A DNA stretch of 64,000 nt from contig DASRXC010000002.1 in NCBI GenBank assembly GCA_035654355.1, forward strand, positions 40,100 through 104,099. The letters are read 5' to 3'. The stretch is from JAFAHD01 sp035654355 (GTDB lineage Bacteria > Vulcanimicrobiota > Vulcanimicrobiia > Eremiobacterales > Eremiobacteraceae). The notes beneath the pieces are model-generated. The model was not told the origin of the DNA. It saw nothing but the letters and a program-made list of their open reading frames with translations, and ran no database searches. The position numbers and the translations under genes were made by a program. Positions 1 through 8,780 of the stretch are shown here, piece after piece. The first letter of the stretch is position 1, and each line of letters starts with the position of its first letter.

Positions 1-1046
1 CCAGTCGGATACTTGCCGGCGATCGCACGCGTGAACAGCGGCTTGAGCGGGTCGTTGAGGTACGCGTTATAGCGCGCTTCGGTGATCGGCAGCGCGAAAT
101 CGTTCGGATTGACGTTGGGCTGGCTGACGAGCGCGAGAATCGCTCCGGTGTGAACGTCCTCGACGATCGCAGCGCCTGCGATGCGATGGCCGATGCGCGC
201 CTTGATCACGCGGATCTGCTTGTCCATCGCAGCTTCCGCTGCGCGCTGCAGTCGCCAATCAATCGTCAGGTCGAGGCTGTTGCCCGGCACCGCTTCTGTC
301 TCGCCGAGCGTCGCGACCGCGGCTCCCGCAGAATTGACTTTGATCTGACGCCCGCCGTTTTGTCCGCGCATCGCCGCGTCGTAAGTGAACTCGAGTCCCT
401 CTTTGCCGATCGTGTCGTTGGTTCCATAACCCAAGTGCTTGCGCGCTTCGTATTCGTCTTGCGTGATGCGTCCGACATAGCCCATGATGTGCGAGCCGAG
501 CGTGCCGAACGGATAGTAGCGCACCGGCACGAGCTCGACGTTCATGCCGGCCAAACGATCGGCGCGTTCGGAAAAGCGCGCGACGGTCGCCGGGCTCAAG
601 TCTCCGGCGATGGTGATGGGTCCGAGCGGCACGACGCCTGCCAATGCGTCGAACGTCGGGTATGTAACACCGTTATAGCGCAGCAACCGTTTCCACAAGC
701 TCTGTGGCGGCACGTGGAGAATTTTCCCAAGTTCGTCGATCTCCGCGCTCGGGTCGTCGACTTGTAAGGGGACTACCTGTACGACGAACGACGGCCGATT
801 GCTCGCGATGATGACGCCGCGCCGGTCGTACATCAGTCCACGCGGCGCCGTCAGCGGAATCGTGCGCAACTGGTTCTGATCCGCCAGCGTCTCATACGAT
901 GCGCCGTGCACGAGCTGCACGTCTGCCAAGCGCCAGATCAACACAGCGATCACGATAGCGACGCCGCCCAAGAAGATGATCAAACGCGGTACGTTGGCGC
1001 GTCCACCTTCCTCATCACCGCCTTGGCGGCCCAAAATGCCTTGCAT
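1..1046 (-). CDS. mrdA: Penicillin-binding protein 2 (partial, C-terminus beyond window)
   Basis: Class B peptidoglycan transpeptidase of the elongasome, which crosslinks lateral-wall murein in the periplasm. The visible 348 residues begin at ATG 1046, 3 nt after the mreD stop. They show a short cytoplasmic tail, one membrane anchor (about residues 21-39) and the PBP dimerisation-domain signature PRGLMYDRRG (69-78). The reading frame leaves the window at KYPTG, just where the catalytic motif (YPPGS-x-x-K in the family) should start, so the active-site serine cannot be checked. It is the last visible gene of the mreBCD block, the usual place for PBP2. Confidence 0.93.
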   Translation of the reverse strand, partial: MQGILGRQGGDEEGGRANVPRLIIFLGGVAIVIAVLIWRLADVQLVHGASYETLADQNQLRTIPLTAPRGLMYDRRGVIIASNRPSFVVQVVPLQVDDPSAEIDELGKILHVPPQSLWKRLLRYNGVTYPTFDALAGVVPLGPITIAGDLSPATVARFSERADRLAGMNVELVPVRYYPFGTLGSHIMGYVGRITQDEYEARKHLGYGTNDTIGKEGLEFTYDAAMRGQNGGRQIKVNSAGAAVATLGETEAVPGNSLDLTIDWRLQRAAEAAMDKQIRVIKARIGHRIAGAAIVEDVHTGAILALVSQPNVNPNDFALPITEARYNAYLNDPLKPLFTRAIAGKYPT

Positions 1047-1049
1047 GCG

Positions 1050-1619
1050 TCAGGCGCCCGCCGGCCGGCGGTCGGACCACCAGCGCAGTGCTAGCACGAC
1101 GAGTGCCGAGAACGCGCAGTTCAGCACGACCTCCCACGCGGTCGCGTGCGCGATGCGATGGTAGCTGCCGCGATCACCGTAGGCCACTTCGAGCACGGCG
1201 TAGGTGATCGCGTTGCGCGCGATCGTGCCGCCCGCGACTGAAGCGACCACCGCAGTCAGCGAGTCGGCGAAGAAGCGGCTGCTGAGCAGTCCCGATAAGA
1301 ACCCGACGATCGTCAGCGCGAGTACGTTGGCGCCGCCGCCGCCAAGCGCGTCCTCGAGCACGCCGCCGAGCAGGCCGAGCCAGCCTCCGGTCGTCGGCCC
1401 GCAACGCAAGCCGGTCCACACGACCAGCACTGTCATCAGGCTGATATGTGCGCCGCGCAGCGTCCACGCTTGCCCAAATGTGACTTGCAGCAGTACGGCG
1501 AGCGCCGCGAGGAGCAGCAGCGTCGTAAAACGCGGTGGCGAGCCCACGCCGGTGTCCACCGGGCGCTGCGGCCCGAACAACACGCGCGGCGGGAGCATGC
1601 GCGCGAGCTCAACGTTCAT
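1050..1619 (-). CDS. mreD: Rod shape-determining protein MreD
   Basis: Polytopic inner-membrane protein of the MreBCD elongation complex. The 189-residue product has a 30-residue cytoplasmic start and about five hydrophobic segments with a Gly-rich stretch (GGVLEDALGGGG) in the middle, as in MreD. Sequence identity within this family is low, so the call rests on size, topology and its position between mreC (13 nt gap) and the PBP2 gene (3 nt gap). Confidence 0.88.
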   Translation of the reverse strand: MNVELARMLPPRVLFGPQRPVDTGVGSPPRFTTLLLLAALAVLLQVTFGQAWTLRGAHISLMTVLVVWTGLRCGPTTGGWLGLLGGVLEDALGGGGANVLALTIVGFLSGLLSSRFFADSLTAVVASVAGGTIARNAITYAVLEVAYGDRGSYHRIAHATAWEVVLNCAFSALVVLALRWWSDRRPAGA

Positions 1620-1632
1620 GAGCTGACGTCAC

Positions 1633-2454
1633 TCATTGCGACGTGTACACGAGGACGTGCACGAGCGAGCGAAAATCGACAGCCGGTTCGAGAACGGCAG
1701 TCTGGTAGAGCGCGTTATCTTTGCGATCGATCTCGCGCACGCGGCCGATCACGATGCCACTCGGATAGATCTCGCCGTGACCCGTCACGACGGTCTCGCC
1801 TTGTTGCAGGCGCGCGTTCTGGTCGATGTATTTCATCTTCGCATGCAGCCACGTGCCGGTCACGATGCCCCACGTGCGCGAGCGCTGTAGATAGGCGGGC
1901 ACGGCGCTTTGCGGATCGATGAGCAGCAGGACACGCGCTTCGTGCGGCCCGGTGCTGAGCACGTGCCCGACAAGGCCCTCACCGCCGACGACGACGCTGT
2001 CGCGGTGCACACCATCGCGCGAACCTCTGTCGATCGTGACCTCTCGACGCGTCGCTTCCGGCACGTAGCCGACGACGTCTGCGACGAGCGCGTCGCCCGG
2101 CAGCGTCTGCTTCATCTCGAGCAAACGGCGCAGCTCGCGGTTCTCCGCCGCGTCAGTCTGCAGACGTTCGTTTGCTGCGGCGAGCCGATCGACTTTATCT
2201 TGCAGCGCTTGATTCTCCGTCGCGTATTGGCCGGAATGCAACACGTCGTTCACCGACGTTGTGACGGCATTGACTACGCGCGTCAACCCCGTTTGCGCCG
2301 GCGTGTAGACCGCGCTGACGACGACATCGATCGCGCTTTGACGGCCGTGCTTTGCCGCATCGATCTCGATCACAGCGATGCCCGCCGCCACGATGATCAG
2401 CGCGACGAATACGAGGAGCTTTCGCTCATCCCAAAACGGATGGATTTCAACCAC
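1633..2454 (-). CDS. mreC: Rod shape-determining protein MreC
   Basis: Bitopic scaffold that links the MreB filament to periplasmic PBP2. The 273-residue product has one membrane segment (about 12-28), a coiled coil (about 78-115) and a beta-rich periplasmic domain with the family-typical VxGHxG-like turns (TVVTGHGEIYPSGIVIG). The GTG start at 2454 lies 58 nt inside the end of mreB. The only downstream alternatives would cut the membrane anchor, so the long overlap seems genuine. Confidence 0.92.
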   Translation of the reverse strand: MVEIHPFWDERKLLVFVALIIVAAGIAVIEIDAAKHGRQSAIDVVVSAVYTPAQTGLTRVVNAVTTSVNDVLHSGQYATENQALQDKVDRLAAANERLQTDAAENRELRRLLEMKQTLPGDALVADVVGYVPEATRREVTIDRGSRDGVHRDSVVVGGEGLVGHVLSTGPHEARVLLLIDPQSAVPAYLQRSRTWGIVTGTWLHAKMKYIDQNARLQQGETVVTGHGEIYPSGIVIGRVREIDRKDNALYQTAVLEPAVDFRSLVHVLVYTSQ

Positions 2455-3503
2455 CTGCCGATTCTCGACTGCCGCGTCGGATACAGCGCGTCAAAAAGCC
2501 GCGCGTCGCTGAGGATCTGCGCGGCGCCGCGCGCTACACATAACATCGGCTCGTCCGCGATGCGCACGCGCATGCTGAGCACCAAACCGAGAGTCTCTGC
2601 AAGCCCGGCGATCGCAGCGCCGCCCCCGGCGAGCACGAAACCATCCTCGCTGATATCACGCACGAGCTCGGGGGGCGTCACTTCGATGACCGAGCGGACC
2701 GCGTCGACGATCTCGCCGAGCGGCTCAGCGACCGCGGAGCCGATCTCTTCCTCGCGAACTTCGAACGTTCCCGGCCGCAGCGCACGCAGGTCCTGCCCGA
2801 CGATTTTTTCGGGCGGCTTGCCACGCGGCCGGCCATAGTAGCCAAGCGCGATCTTCAACTGCTCGGCCGTGCGGTCGCCGATGCTGACGCCGCGGCTCGT
2901 GCGCATGTGCGCGACAATCGTATCGTCGAGCCGGTTGCCGCCCATCTTGAGCGACCGCGCGACGACCAGGCCTCCAAGAGAAAGCACTGCGATCTCGGTC
3001 GTGCCGCCGCCGATGTCGACGATCATGCTGCCGCGCGGTTCCATGATCGGCAACCCCGCGCCGACCGCCGCTGCGATCGCCTGCTGCACGAAATAGACCT
3101 TGCCTGCGCCTGCACCCAGCGCCGCCTCGCGCACTGCTTTGCGCTCGACGTCGGTCGCGCTGCCAGGCACGCCCACGATGACGCGCGGTGGAAACAGGGA
3201 ACGCCCGCGCATCGCACGGTCCAGCAACTGGCGCACGAGCGCTTCGGTATATTTGTAATTGGAGATGACGCCGTTGCGCAGCGGCTTGATGACCGTGATG
3301 TTGCGCGGCACGCGCCCGACCATCTGAGACGCACCTTCGCCGACCGTCAATACTTCGCCCGAGTTCGTGTCCACGGCGACGACCGTCGGCTCGATGAAGC
3401 GCAAGCCATGGCCGCGCACGAAAACCGGCGTGTTCGCGGTGCCTAGGTCGATGGAGATCTCCGGCGCTAAACGCGCGTAGAGCGAATCAAACACGGCGGC
3501 CAT
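2397..3503 (-). CDS. mreB: Actin-like cell shape protein MreB
   Basis: ATP-dependent actin homologue that organises lateral wall synthesis under the inner membrane. The 368-residue product has the phosphate-1 loop DLGTANT (19-25), the phosphate-2 loop DIGGGTTE (163-170) and the adenosine motif LAGGGA near residue 300. It is slightly longer than usual (about 345) because of a Ser-rich C-terminal tail that overlaps mreC by 58 nt. It starts 6 nt after the maf stop. The loop after the first beta-hairpin is diverged from textbook MreB, but no catalytic motif is missing. Confidence 0.96.
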   Translation of the reverse strand: MAAVFDSLYARLAPEISIDLGTANTPVFVRGHGLRFIEPTVVAVDTNSGEVLTVGEGASQMVGRVPRNITVIKPLRNGVISNYKYTEALVRQLLDRAMRGRSLFPPRVIVGVPGSATDVERKAVREAALGAGAGKVYFVQQAIAAAVGAGLPIMEPRGSMIVDIGGGTTEIAVLSLGGLVVARSLKMGGNRLDDTIVAHMRTSRGVSIGDRTAEQLKIALGYYGRPRGKPPEKIVGQDLRALRPGTFEVREEEIGSAVAEPLGEIVDAVRSVIEVTPPELVRDISEDGFVLAGGGAAIAGLAETLGLVLSMRVRIADEPMLCVARGAAQILSDARLFDALYPTRQSRIGRWLKSIRFGMSESSSYSSR

Positions 3504-3509
3504 GATGAT

Positions 3510-4112
3510 TTAGAGCAGGTCGTATCCTAATGAAGCAAACGCGCGCCCCAGGCGCGCGAGCGGCAGTCCCATGACAGTGTAGAAGTCCCCGTCGATGGAT
3601 GCGACAAGCAGCGCGCCGCGACCTTGGATTCCATACGCTCCAGCCTTATCGAGCGGCTCGCCGCTGGCGACATAACGCGCGATGTGGTCGCCGTCAAGTT
3701 CCAAGAAGGTGACGCGTGCCGACTCGACGCCGTCGCACGAGACGCCGCGTGCACGGTCGAGCAGCGCGAAGCCGGTGTGGACGACGTGCGTGCGCCCGGA
3801 CAGCAGGCGCAGCATCGCGGCGGCATCCGTTGCATCGCGCGGCTTGCCGAGCACCGCGCCGTCGATCACGACGTCGGTGTCGGCGGCGACCAGCAGCGGC
3901 GGGCCATTCGGCGCGGCGAGCGCCGCCTTGCCGCGCGCGTGCTCGAGCACCATCTCGCGCGGATCGGAGTACGCATGCGCGTTTTCGTCGTAGCTGCTTG
4001 CGACCTCGACGACATGAAGACCGAGACTTTCGAGCAGTTGGCGGCGGCGCGGCGAGCGCGATGCGAGTGCGACCGAGAGCGCGGCGCGTTGCGAGGACGC
4101 GCCTTCATTCAT
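3510..4112 (-). CDS. maf: Maf-family nucleotide pyrophosphatase
   Basis: Maf enzymes hydrolyse non-canonical or modified nucleoside triphosphates (dTTP/UTP or m7GTP subgroups) to monophosphates. The 200-residue product carries the N-terminal SRSPRRRQLLE signature and the ADTDVVIDG acidic motif of the active site, and it has normal family length. The start chosen is ATG 4112, which overlaps the preceding lipoprotein stop by 8 nt. A longer frame upstream adds 44 low-complexity residues without family character. maf sits directly before mreB, as in many bacteria. Confidence 0.93.
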   Translation of the reverse strand: MNEGASSQRAALSVALASRSPRRRQLLESLGLHVVEVASSYDENAHAYSDPREMVLEHARGKAALAAPNGPPLLVAADTDVVIDGAVLGKPRDATDAAAMLRLLSGRTHVVHTGFALLDRARGVSCDGVESARVTFLELDGDHIARYVASGEPLDKAGAYGIQGRGALLVASIDGDFYTVMGLPLARLGRAFASLGYDLL

Positions 4113-4563
4113 ATGTCTGGCCGTGCACCTTGATAAAGCCCGGCGGGTTACGCCCGCGCGGGTCGTGATGAGTCCAATGGATGACGGGGCCCTGCGGATC
4201 GAGTTCGAGTTCACCGTGCACGATGACGTCATCGCCGTTCTCAAGCGGCACTTCAGGTGCGATATCGATGTTGTGCGCGACTAAGATGAGCTGCTCGTCG
4301 CCGCTGCCTGTGTGCACGTCGAGCATGAAACGCTCGTGCCGTCCTTCAGCAGTCGAGGTCGGGCGTAGTATCTGCGCGACAGTGCCCTCGACCGTCACCT
4401 GCTGGTGCGTGCGGTGTTGACTGATATCGTTGAGGGCGCTTAGATTGTCGGGTGCCTCGGAGCCGGAGTTCGAACACGCGCTCAGCGTGAGCGATAGCAC
4501 CGCGATTGCCGGCGCCCATGCCGCGAAAGAAATCCAGAGCGCGGTACGCCCTGTGGGGAACAT
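4105..4563 (-). CDS. DUF3465-family lipoprotein
   Basis: Predicted lipoprotein of 152 residues. From ATG 4563 there is a hydrophobic signal ending in the lipobox LSAC (about residues 23-26), then an OB-fold-like domain ending with WTHHDPRGRNPPGFI, the hallmark of DUF3465. The family has no established function; the fold resembles nucleic-acid or polymer-binding OB domains. An in-frame start further upstream would bury the signal peptide behind 44 polar residues and was not used. It overlaps maf by 8 nt, so it is co-transcribed with the shape genes. Confidence 0.8.
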   Translation of the reverse strand: MFPTGRTALWISFAAWAPAIAVLSLTLSACSNSGSEAPDNLSALNDISQHRTHQQVTVEGTVAQILRPTSTAEGRHERFMLDVHTGSGDEQLILVAHNIDIAPEVPLENGDDVIVHGELELDPQGPVIHWTHHDPRGRNPPGFIKVHGQTYE

Positions 4564-4825
4564 CAAGGTCCCGCGATTTCGCCCGTCGCGCGCAGCCGCG
4601 CCTTCCGTCCAAGCACCCGCACCGCCATCGACCGTACGTTCGTCCTTGTCGGATAGAGCAGTCAAGCGTATACTGTAGTGTACGCACTTCCCCAAAGCTT
4701 CAATTTCCTTTCAAAGCCGTGAGGTCACGTCTGTTGATCAATCCGCACGAGTCATCGCGTCGCCTCATCCGGGCAGCAGGTAACATTCGCATCATCTTAT
4801 TGGGCCTGCCCGGTGCCGCCGGTGC

Positions 4826-4843
4826 AAAAAAAGCCACTCGGCC
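4826..4843 (-). terminator. Weak terminator-like hairpin after nadD
   Basis: On the minus strand a short GGCC/GGCT stem with a GAGT loop is followed by seven T residues, 47-64 nt past the nadD stop. The stem is only four pairs, one of them a wobble, so termination is likely inefficient. The 4564-4889 stretch holds no other gene. Its only further signal is a poor -35/-10-like pair (TTGGGG, 17 nt, TATACG) upstream of the DUF3465 gene. Confidence 0.35.
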
Positions 4844-4889
4844 GATTGCGACAGGGACATTCTCGTTCCCCGCACTCAGCCCGAATTAG

Positions 4890-5498
4890 CTAAGCGCCTC
4901 GATACAAGCCTCGATCTACGATAAGACGCGCGACATCGTCGGGCGTCAGGTAGCGTACGCTTTGGCCCGCGCGCACCCGTGCGCGGATCACGCTCGCGGA
5001 GATATCGACGAGCGGTAGGTCGAGCACCACGAAACGTTCGCGCAGGGGTGCCGGCAGATCGGCGATGATCGCGGCCACGTCTTCGCTGCGTGCGCCCTCG
5101 CGGCGTACCGCGTAAAAACGCGCGAGCGCGGCGGCGACTTCGTCGAGACGCCGCCAACGGCTCACTGTCAGCGAATCGACGCCCGCGATGAACGAAAGCT
5201 CGTCGTCGGGTAGCTTCGCGTTTAAGAGCGCCAGCGTATCTGCCGTGTATACAGGACCGGGCTGCTCCAGCGCGGTGGTATCCAGCACAAACGCGTCGTT
5301 GCCGGCGATGGCGCGTCGTACCATCTCGCACCGGTCTTGCGCGCTCGAATGGACCTCGCGGTGGGCGGGATCGCCGACGGGCAGGAACAGCACGCGATCG
5401 AGCCCGGCTAGCTCGCGCACGGCTTGCGCGATGAAGAGATGGCCGAAATGGATAGGGTCGAACGTGCCGCCAAGCAGGCCGGTTCGCCGCGTCGTCAC
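4890..5498 (-). CDS. nadD: Nicotinate-nucleotide adenylyltransferase
   Basis: Transfers AMP from ATP to nicotinate mononucleotide, giving deamido-NAD in NAD biosynthesis (cytoplasm). The 202-residue product starts with the nucleotidyltransferase motif GGTFDPIHFGH (10-20) and ends with the ISASVIRARV...VRYLTPDDVARLI block that corresponds to the ISSTxIR motif. The ATG overlaps the obgE stop by 4 nt (ATGA type), so the two are translationally coupled. The obgE-nadD pairing is common in Firmicutes and relatives. Confidence 0.95.
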   Translation of the reverse strand: MTTRRTGLLGGTFDPIHFGHLFIAQAVRELAGLDRVLFLPVGDPAHREVHSSAQDRCEMVRRAIAGNDAFVLDTTALEQPGPVYTADTLALLNAKLPDDELSFIAGVDSLTVSRWRRLDEVAAALARFYAVRREGARSEDVAAIIADLPAPLRERFVVLDLPLVDISASVIRARVRAGQSVRYLTPDDVARLIVDRGLYRGA

Positions 5499-6757
5499 GA
5501 GTACACGAATTCGGCCGCGCCGACGCGAACGGTGTCGCCCGCGCGCAGGCCTAGCCGCTGCAGTTTGCGCAGCGCGCCACTGCGTGCGAGCGCGCGCGCG
5601 AAGAACGCACGTCCTTCGTCCGAATCAAGATCGGTCATCGTCGCAAGCCGCTCTAGACTGCCGCCGCTCACGCGAAACGCACGGCCTTCCTTAGATACCT
5701 CGACGCGGCGCCGGCCGGTAACGGGCTTCGGTCGCAAAACGACACCCGGTTCAGACGCGGATGCCGCCTCAACCGCGCGTTCGGATTGGATCGCCGCGTA
5801 CGCCGCTGACATAAGCGGTTTCACGCCCTGTCCGGTCGCCGCGGAGATGCCGAAGACCTTGTCGCCGGTAGCCTCCTCGACTGCTGCGAGCACGTCAGCC
5901 GCGTTGGGCAGATCCATCTTCGACACTGCGACAATGCGTTTCTTACGGAGCAACTGCGGGTTCCACGCGCCCAACTCGTCTTCGATCATCGCCTTTTGTG
6001 CGAGCGCCTCGCCTGGAGAAAGCGCACCGTCGATCAGATGGATGAGCACGCGCGTGCGCTCGATGTGCCGCAAAAATGTATCGCCGAGGCCCGCACCCGC
6101 ACTGGCTCCCTCGATCAACCCAGGCACGTCGACGAGGACGAAGTTCGCGTCGATGTCGATCGGCACGACGCCGAGCTGCGGTTCGAGGGTGGTGAACGGA
6201 TAGTCGGCGATCTTGGGCCGGGCGGCGGACACGCTCGCCAATAGCGTCGACTTTCCGGCGTTCGGAGCGCCTACGATGCCGGCATCGGCCAGCAGTTTGA
6301 GCTGCAAGTCCAGCGTGCGTTCTTCCCCCGGCTCGCCGCGCTGCGCGAAGCGCGGCGTCTGATTTACCGACGTCGCGAAATGCGCGTTGCCCAGTCCGCC
6401 GCGGCCTCCGCGCGCGACGATCACGCGCGCGCCTTCGTCGCGCACGTCGGCGATGAGTTGGTCGCCATCGCGCACCAACGTGCCGAGCGGCACGGGGATG
6501 ATGATGTCATCCCCGTCCTTGCCGTGGCAATTGTCAGGTCCGCCGGGCGCCCCGTTTGGGGCGTGAAAGCCGCGCTTATGGCGGAAGTCCAAGAGCGTCG
6601 TCCGCTGCCCGTCGCCGAGTAGGTAGATCGAGCCGCCGCCTCCACCGTCGCCGCCGGCAGGTCCTCCGCGCGGCACGTACTTCTCGCGCCGGAACGCGAC
6701 CATGCCGTTGCCGCCGTCACCGGCGCGCACGACGATGTGGGCTTCGTCTACGAACAT
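5495..6757 (-). CDS. obgE: Obg GTPase (ribosome-associated)
   Basis: Essential GTPase of 50S assembly and stress control. The 420-residue product has the glycine-rich Obg fold with its GGxGG repeats (1-158), the G domain with P-loop GAPNAGKST (163-171), switch II DVPGLIEGA and SKMD (NKxD), and a C-terminal OCT domain (about 345-420) as in Firmicutes and actinobacterial Obg. No clear Shine-Dalgarno precedes the ATG. A terminator-like hairpin separates it from rpmA. Confidence 0.96.
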   Translation of the reverse strand: MFVDEAHIVVRAGDGGNGMVAFRREKYVPRGGPAGGDGGGGGSIYLLGDGQRTTLLDFRHKRGFHAPNGAPGGPDNCHGKDGDDIIIPVPLGTLVRDGDQLIADVRDEGARVIVARGGRGGLGNAHFATSVNQTPRFAQRGEPGEERTLDLQLKLLADAGIVGAPNAGKSTLLASVSAARPKIADYPFTTLEPQLGVVPIDIDANFVLVDVPGLIEGASAGAGLGDTFLRHIERTRVLIHLIDGALSPGEALAQKAMIEDELGAWNPQLLRKKRIVAVSKMDLPNAADVLAAVEEATGDKVFGISAATGQGVKPLMSAAYAAIQSERAVEAASASEPGVVLRPKPVTGRRRVEVSKEGRAFRVSGGSLERLATMTDLDSDEGRAFFARALARSGALRKLQRLGLRAGDTVRVGAAEFVYS

Positions 6758-6783
6758 CGCTCAATGACTTCGCGCGAAAAACG

Positions 6784-6806
6784 AAAAACCCGCATCGCTG
6801 CGGGCC
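6784..6806 (-). terminator. Intrinsic terminator between rpmA and obgE
   Basis: Read on the minus strand: a 6-bp stem CCCGCA/TGCGGG with tetraloop GCGA (6804-6789) followed by TTTTTCGTTTTT. It lies 47-67 nt past the rpmA stop and shortly before the obgE start, so it would cap rpmA mRNA and reduce read-through into obgE. Confidence 0.8.
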
Positions 6807-6850
6807 TTTCCACGCGGGTTCGAGCTGCCGCGCGCTCGCGCGCGGCGCTG

Positions 6851-7144
6851 CTAGTCGGCTGAGCCGTTCGACGCAACCGTGACGAGTTGACGATCCTTGC
6901 CGCGCCGGGCGAACTGCACCGTGCCGCCGACAAGCGCGAAGAGCGTGTTGTCTTTCCCCATGCCGACGTTCGGACCAGGGTAGAACTTCGTGCCGCGTTG
7001 GCGCAGAATGATGTTGCCGGCCGCGACCGTTTCGCCGCCGAACTTCTTGACGCCAAGCCGCTTGCTCTGAGAGTCGCGACCGTTGCGCGATGAGCCTAGA
7101 CCCTTTTTGTGGGCGAAGCGCTGGAGATTAATGTAGAAAGACAC
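6851..7144 (-). CDS. rpmA: 50S ribosomal protein L27 with cleavable-type N-terminus
   Basis: L27 reaches the peptidyl-transferase centre with its N-terminus. The 97-residue product has the family core HKKGLGSSRNGRDSQSKRLG followed by the GGExVxAGNIILRQRGTKF block. Before this comes SFYINLQRF, matching the NLQ[FR]F-A/S extension that Firmicutes L27 loses to the protease Prp. The start chosen is GTG 7144, 12 nt after AAGGAG. An ATG at 7207 lies upstream of the predicted transcription start and is excluded. Neither rplU nor prp is adjacent. Confidence 0.93.
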   Translation of the reverse strand: MSFYINLQRFAHKKGLGSSRNGRDSQSKRLGVKKFGGETVAAGNIILRQRGTKFYPGPNVGMGKDNTLFALVGGTVQFARRGKDRQLVTVASNGSAD

Positions 7145-7197
7145 GCGAGTGACGAGCTCCTTGGAATGAAAATCGTCCGGAATGCGGACGCTCTGGC

Positions 7198-7227
7198 AGT
7201 ATAGCAAAGGAAGCCAAGGGCGGTCAA
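7198..7227 (-). promoter_or_regulatory. Sigma-70-type promoter of rpmA
   Basis: On the minus strand TTGACC (7227-7222), an 18-nt spacer and TATACT (7203-7198) match the housekeeping consensus in 5 of 6 positions each. The predicted transcript begins near 7191, giving a leader of about 47 nt that contains the AAGGAG site used by the GTG start. Confidence 0.75.
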
Positions 7228-7302
7228 ATCGAGTCGTCCCGCAACTATGGACGGCCGACTAATGCGCTTCCATTTCTGTCGCTCGACGAAGCACGTCGAG
7301 CT

Positions 7303-8742
7303 CTATGCGGCCTGCTCTGTGGCGGCTTCGCGCCGGCGTCCGGATGCGTACAACGCGACCCCCGCTGCCACCATGACGGCGCTCAAGCCGAGCACTTTGA
7401 GCACCGCGAGCGCTTTGTTCGGCTCGTCATCGGGCGGGAACGTCGCGAGCACGATTGAGATCGACGTCGTGAGCAGGCCGACAGTCGCAGACGCGATCAC
7501 CGTCGCGCGACCGCCAGGAATGCCGATCTCGCTCGGCGCTGAGCCGGCGTGCAGTTTGATGGCCGACGCGAACAACGCGATGAACGGGATATAGGTGATG
7601 ATGACTGTCGTGCTCACGAGGACCTCGTAGGCGCCCTTCACATTCGTGCCGCCCTGTCCAAGGATAACTAAGACCGTCGCGATCGCGAATTGCGTCCACA
7701 ACGTGGCGACCGGCGAGCCCCAGCGCGGGTGCATGCGGCCGAACGCTGCAGGGAGATAACGGTCGATGCCGGCCACGAATGGGAGGCGTGCGACCGCGCC
7801 CAGCCACGCGCCGACGCTGCCCAGGCAGCTAATGACGACAAGCAGCGCGGCGAGCGGCGTAAGCGTGTGCAAACCGAAGCGTGACGACGCGTCTGCGATC
7901 GCCTGCATAACGCCGGTCAGGGCGCTGACGTGTGCTGCGGGAAGCGCGACGAGTACGCTCGCGGTGCCTGCGATGTAGATCGCGGCAATTGCCGGGGCGG
8001 CGACGGCGAGCGCGCGCGGAATCGTACGCCTCGGATCTTTCACCTCACCCGCCATAAATGCGATCGCTTCCGGACCGGTCCACGCAAATGCAACTGCCGA
8101 CCAGAAGATGAGGTCTTTTACGCTGAACGTGGGCCGCATCGTCTCGGTGTTGAGTGGAGTGGCGCTGCCGAACCGCCACACAACAAACGCGCCGAGCGCG
8201 ATCAGTACCAGCGTCACGATCCAGCGGCTCACCGCGCCGACATCATTGAGCCACTTGCCGACGTTCAAGCCGAACACGTTGACGATCGTGCCGAGCGCAA
8301 GCCCACCGATCGATAACGAGATGAAGAACGCAGGCGAGCCGGCGAGCGCGGCGGTGTTTCCGCCGAACATGAACAGCGCGCTGCTGGCCGTGAAGTAGAG
8401 CAACGCCGGAAAATAAGGCATCGTGCTCGCCCAGTAGGTCCAGCCCGTCATGAAGCCGGCAAACGGCCCGAATGCCATTTTGCTCCACACGTACAGACCG
8501 CCCTCGTCAGGATAGCGCGCGGTCAGATAGACGACGACGACTGACAACGGGATGAACATGCACGCGCAGCCGATCAGCCACACGGACACCGAACTCGGCC
8601 CGGCCGCAGCGGCGAGCGCGACCCATTGCAGATTCGTGCACGTGAGCACGAAGAAAAGCACTACGTCGGTGAAGCGCAGGCTGCGCCGCAGCTGCGGCAT
8701 GGCGTTAGTTGTCGAAGTTTGGTCGGCTTGCGCGATGCTCAC
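7303..8742 (-). CDS. APC-superfamily amino acid permease
   Basis: Inner-membrane amino acid or amine transporter of 479 residues. About twelve hydrophobic segments are visible, with the APC features ARYPDEGGLYVW in the loop after TM2 and WTGPEAIAFMAGEVKDPRRT between TM6 and TM7. The start is taken as GTG 8742, 8 nt after AGGA; GTG 8748 is possible. It is divergent from the Rieske/flavoenzyme pair with only 38 nt between starts, so its substrate may be the N-methylated compound those enzymes use. That link is inferred. Confidence 0.88.
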   Translation of the reverse strand: MSIAQADQTSTTNAMPQLRRSLRFTDVVLFFVLTCTNLQWVALAAAAGPSSVSVWLIGCACMFIPLSVVVVYLTARYPDEGGLYVWSKMAFGPFAGFMTGWTYWASTMPYFPALLYFTASSALFMFGGNTAALAGSPAFFISLSIGGLALGTIVNVFGLNVGKWLNDVGAVSRWIVTLVLIALGAFVVWRFGSATPLNTETMRPTFSVKDLIFWSAVAFAWTGPEAIAFMAGEVKDPRRTIPRALAVAAPAIAAIYIAGTASVLVALPAAHVSALTGVMQAIADASSRFGLHTLTPLAALLVVISCLGSVGAWLGAVARLPFVAGIDRYLPAAFGRMHPRWGSPVATLWTQFAIATVLVILGQGGTNVKGAYEVLVSTTVIITYIPFIALFASAIKLHAGSAPSEIGIPGGRATVIASATVGLLTTSISIVLATFPPDDEPNKALAVLKVLGLSAVMVAAGVALYASGRRREAATEQAA

Positions 8743-8780
8743 GTACACAGTCCTATGCGCGCAGCCGGGGGAAGCACGCG

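Noticed and set aside
4113..4244. 44-residue N-terminal extension of Maf
   Set aside because: Low-complexity Ser/Arg/Thr-rich translation of the preceding lipoprotein gene; Maf family similarity begins after ATG 4112.
7145..7207. Longer L27 start at ATG 7207
   Set aside because: It lies upstream of the predicted transcription start, and its first 21 residues overlap the promoter.
8709..8780. Upstream start of the Rieske gene
   Set aside because: It would overlap the divergent permease, and the extra residues have no family character. ATG 8781 has a good ribosome site.
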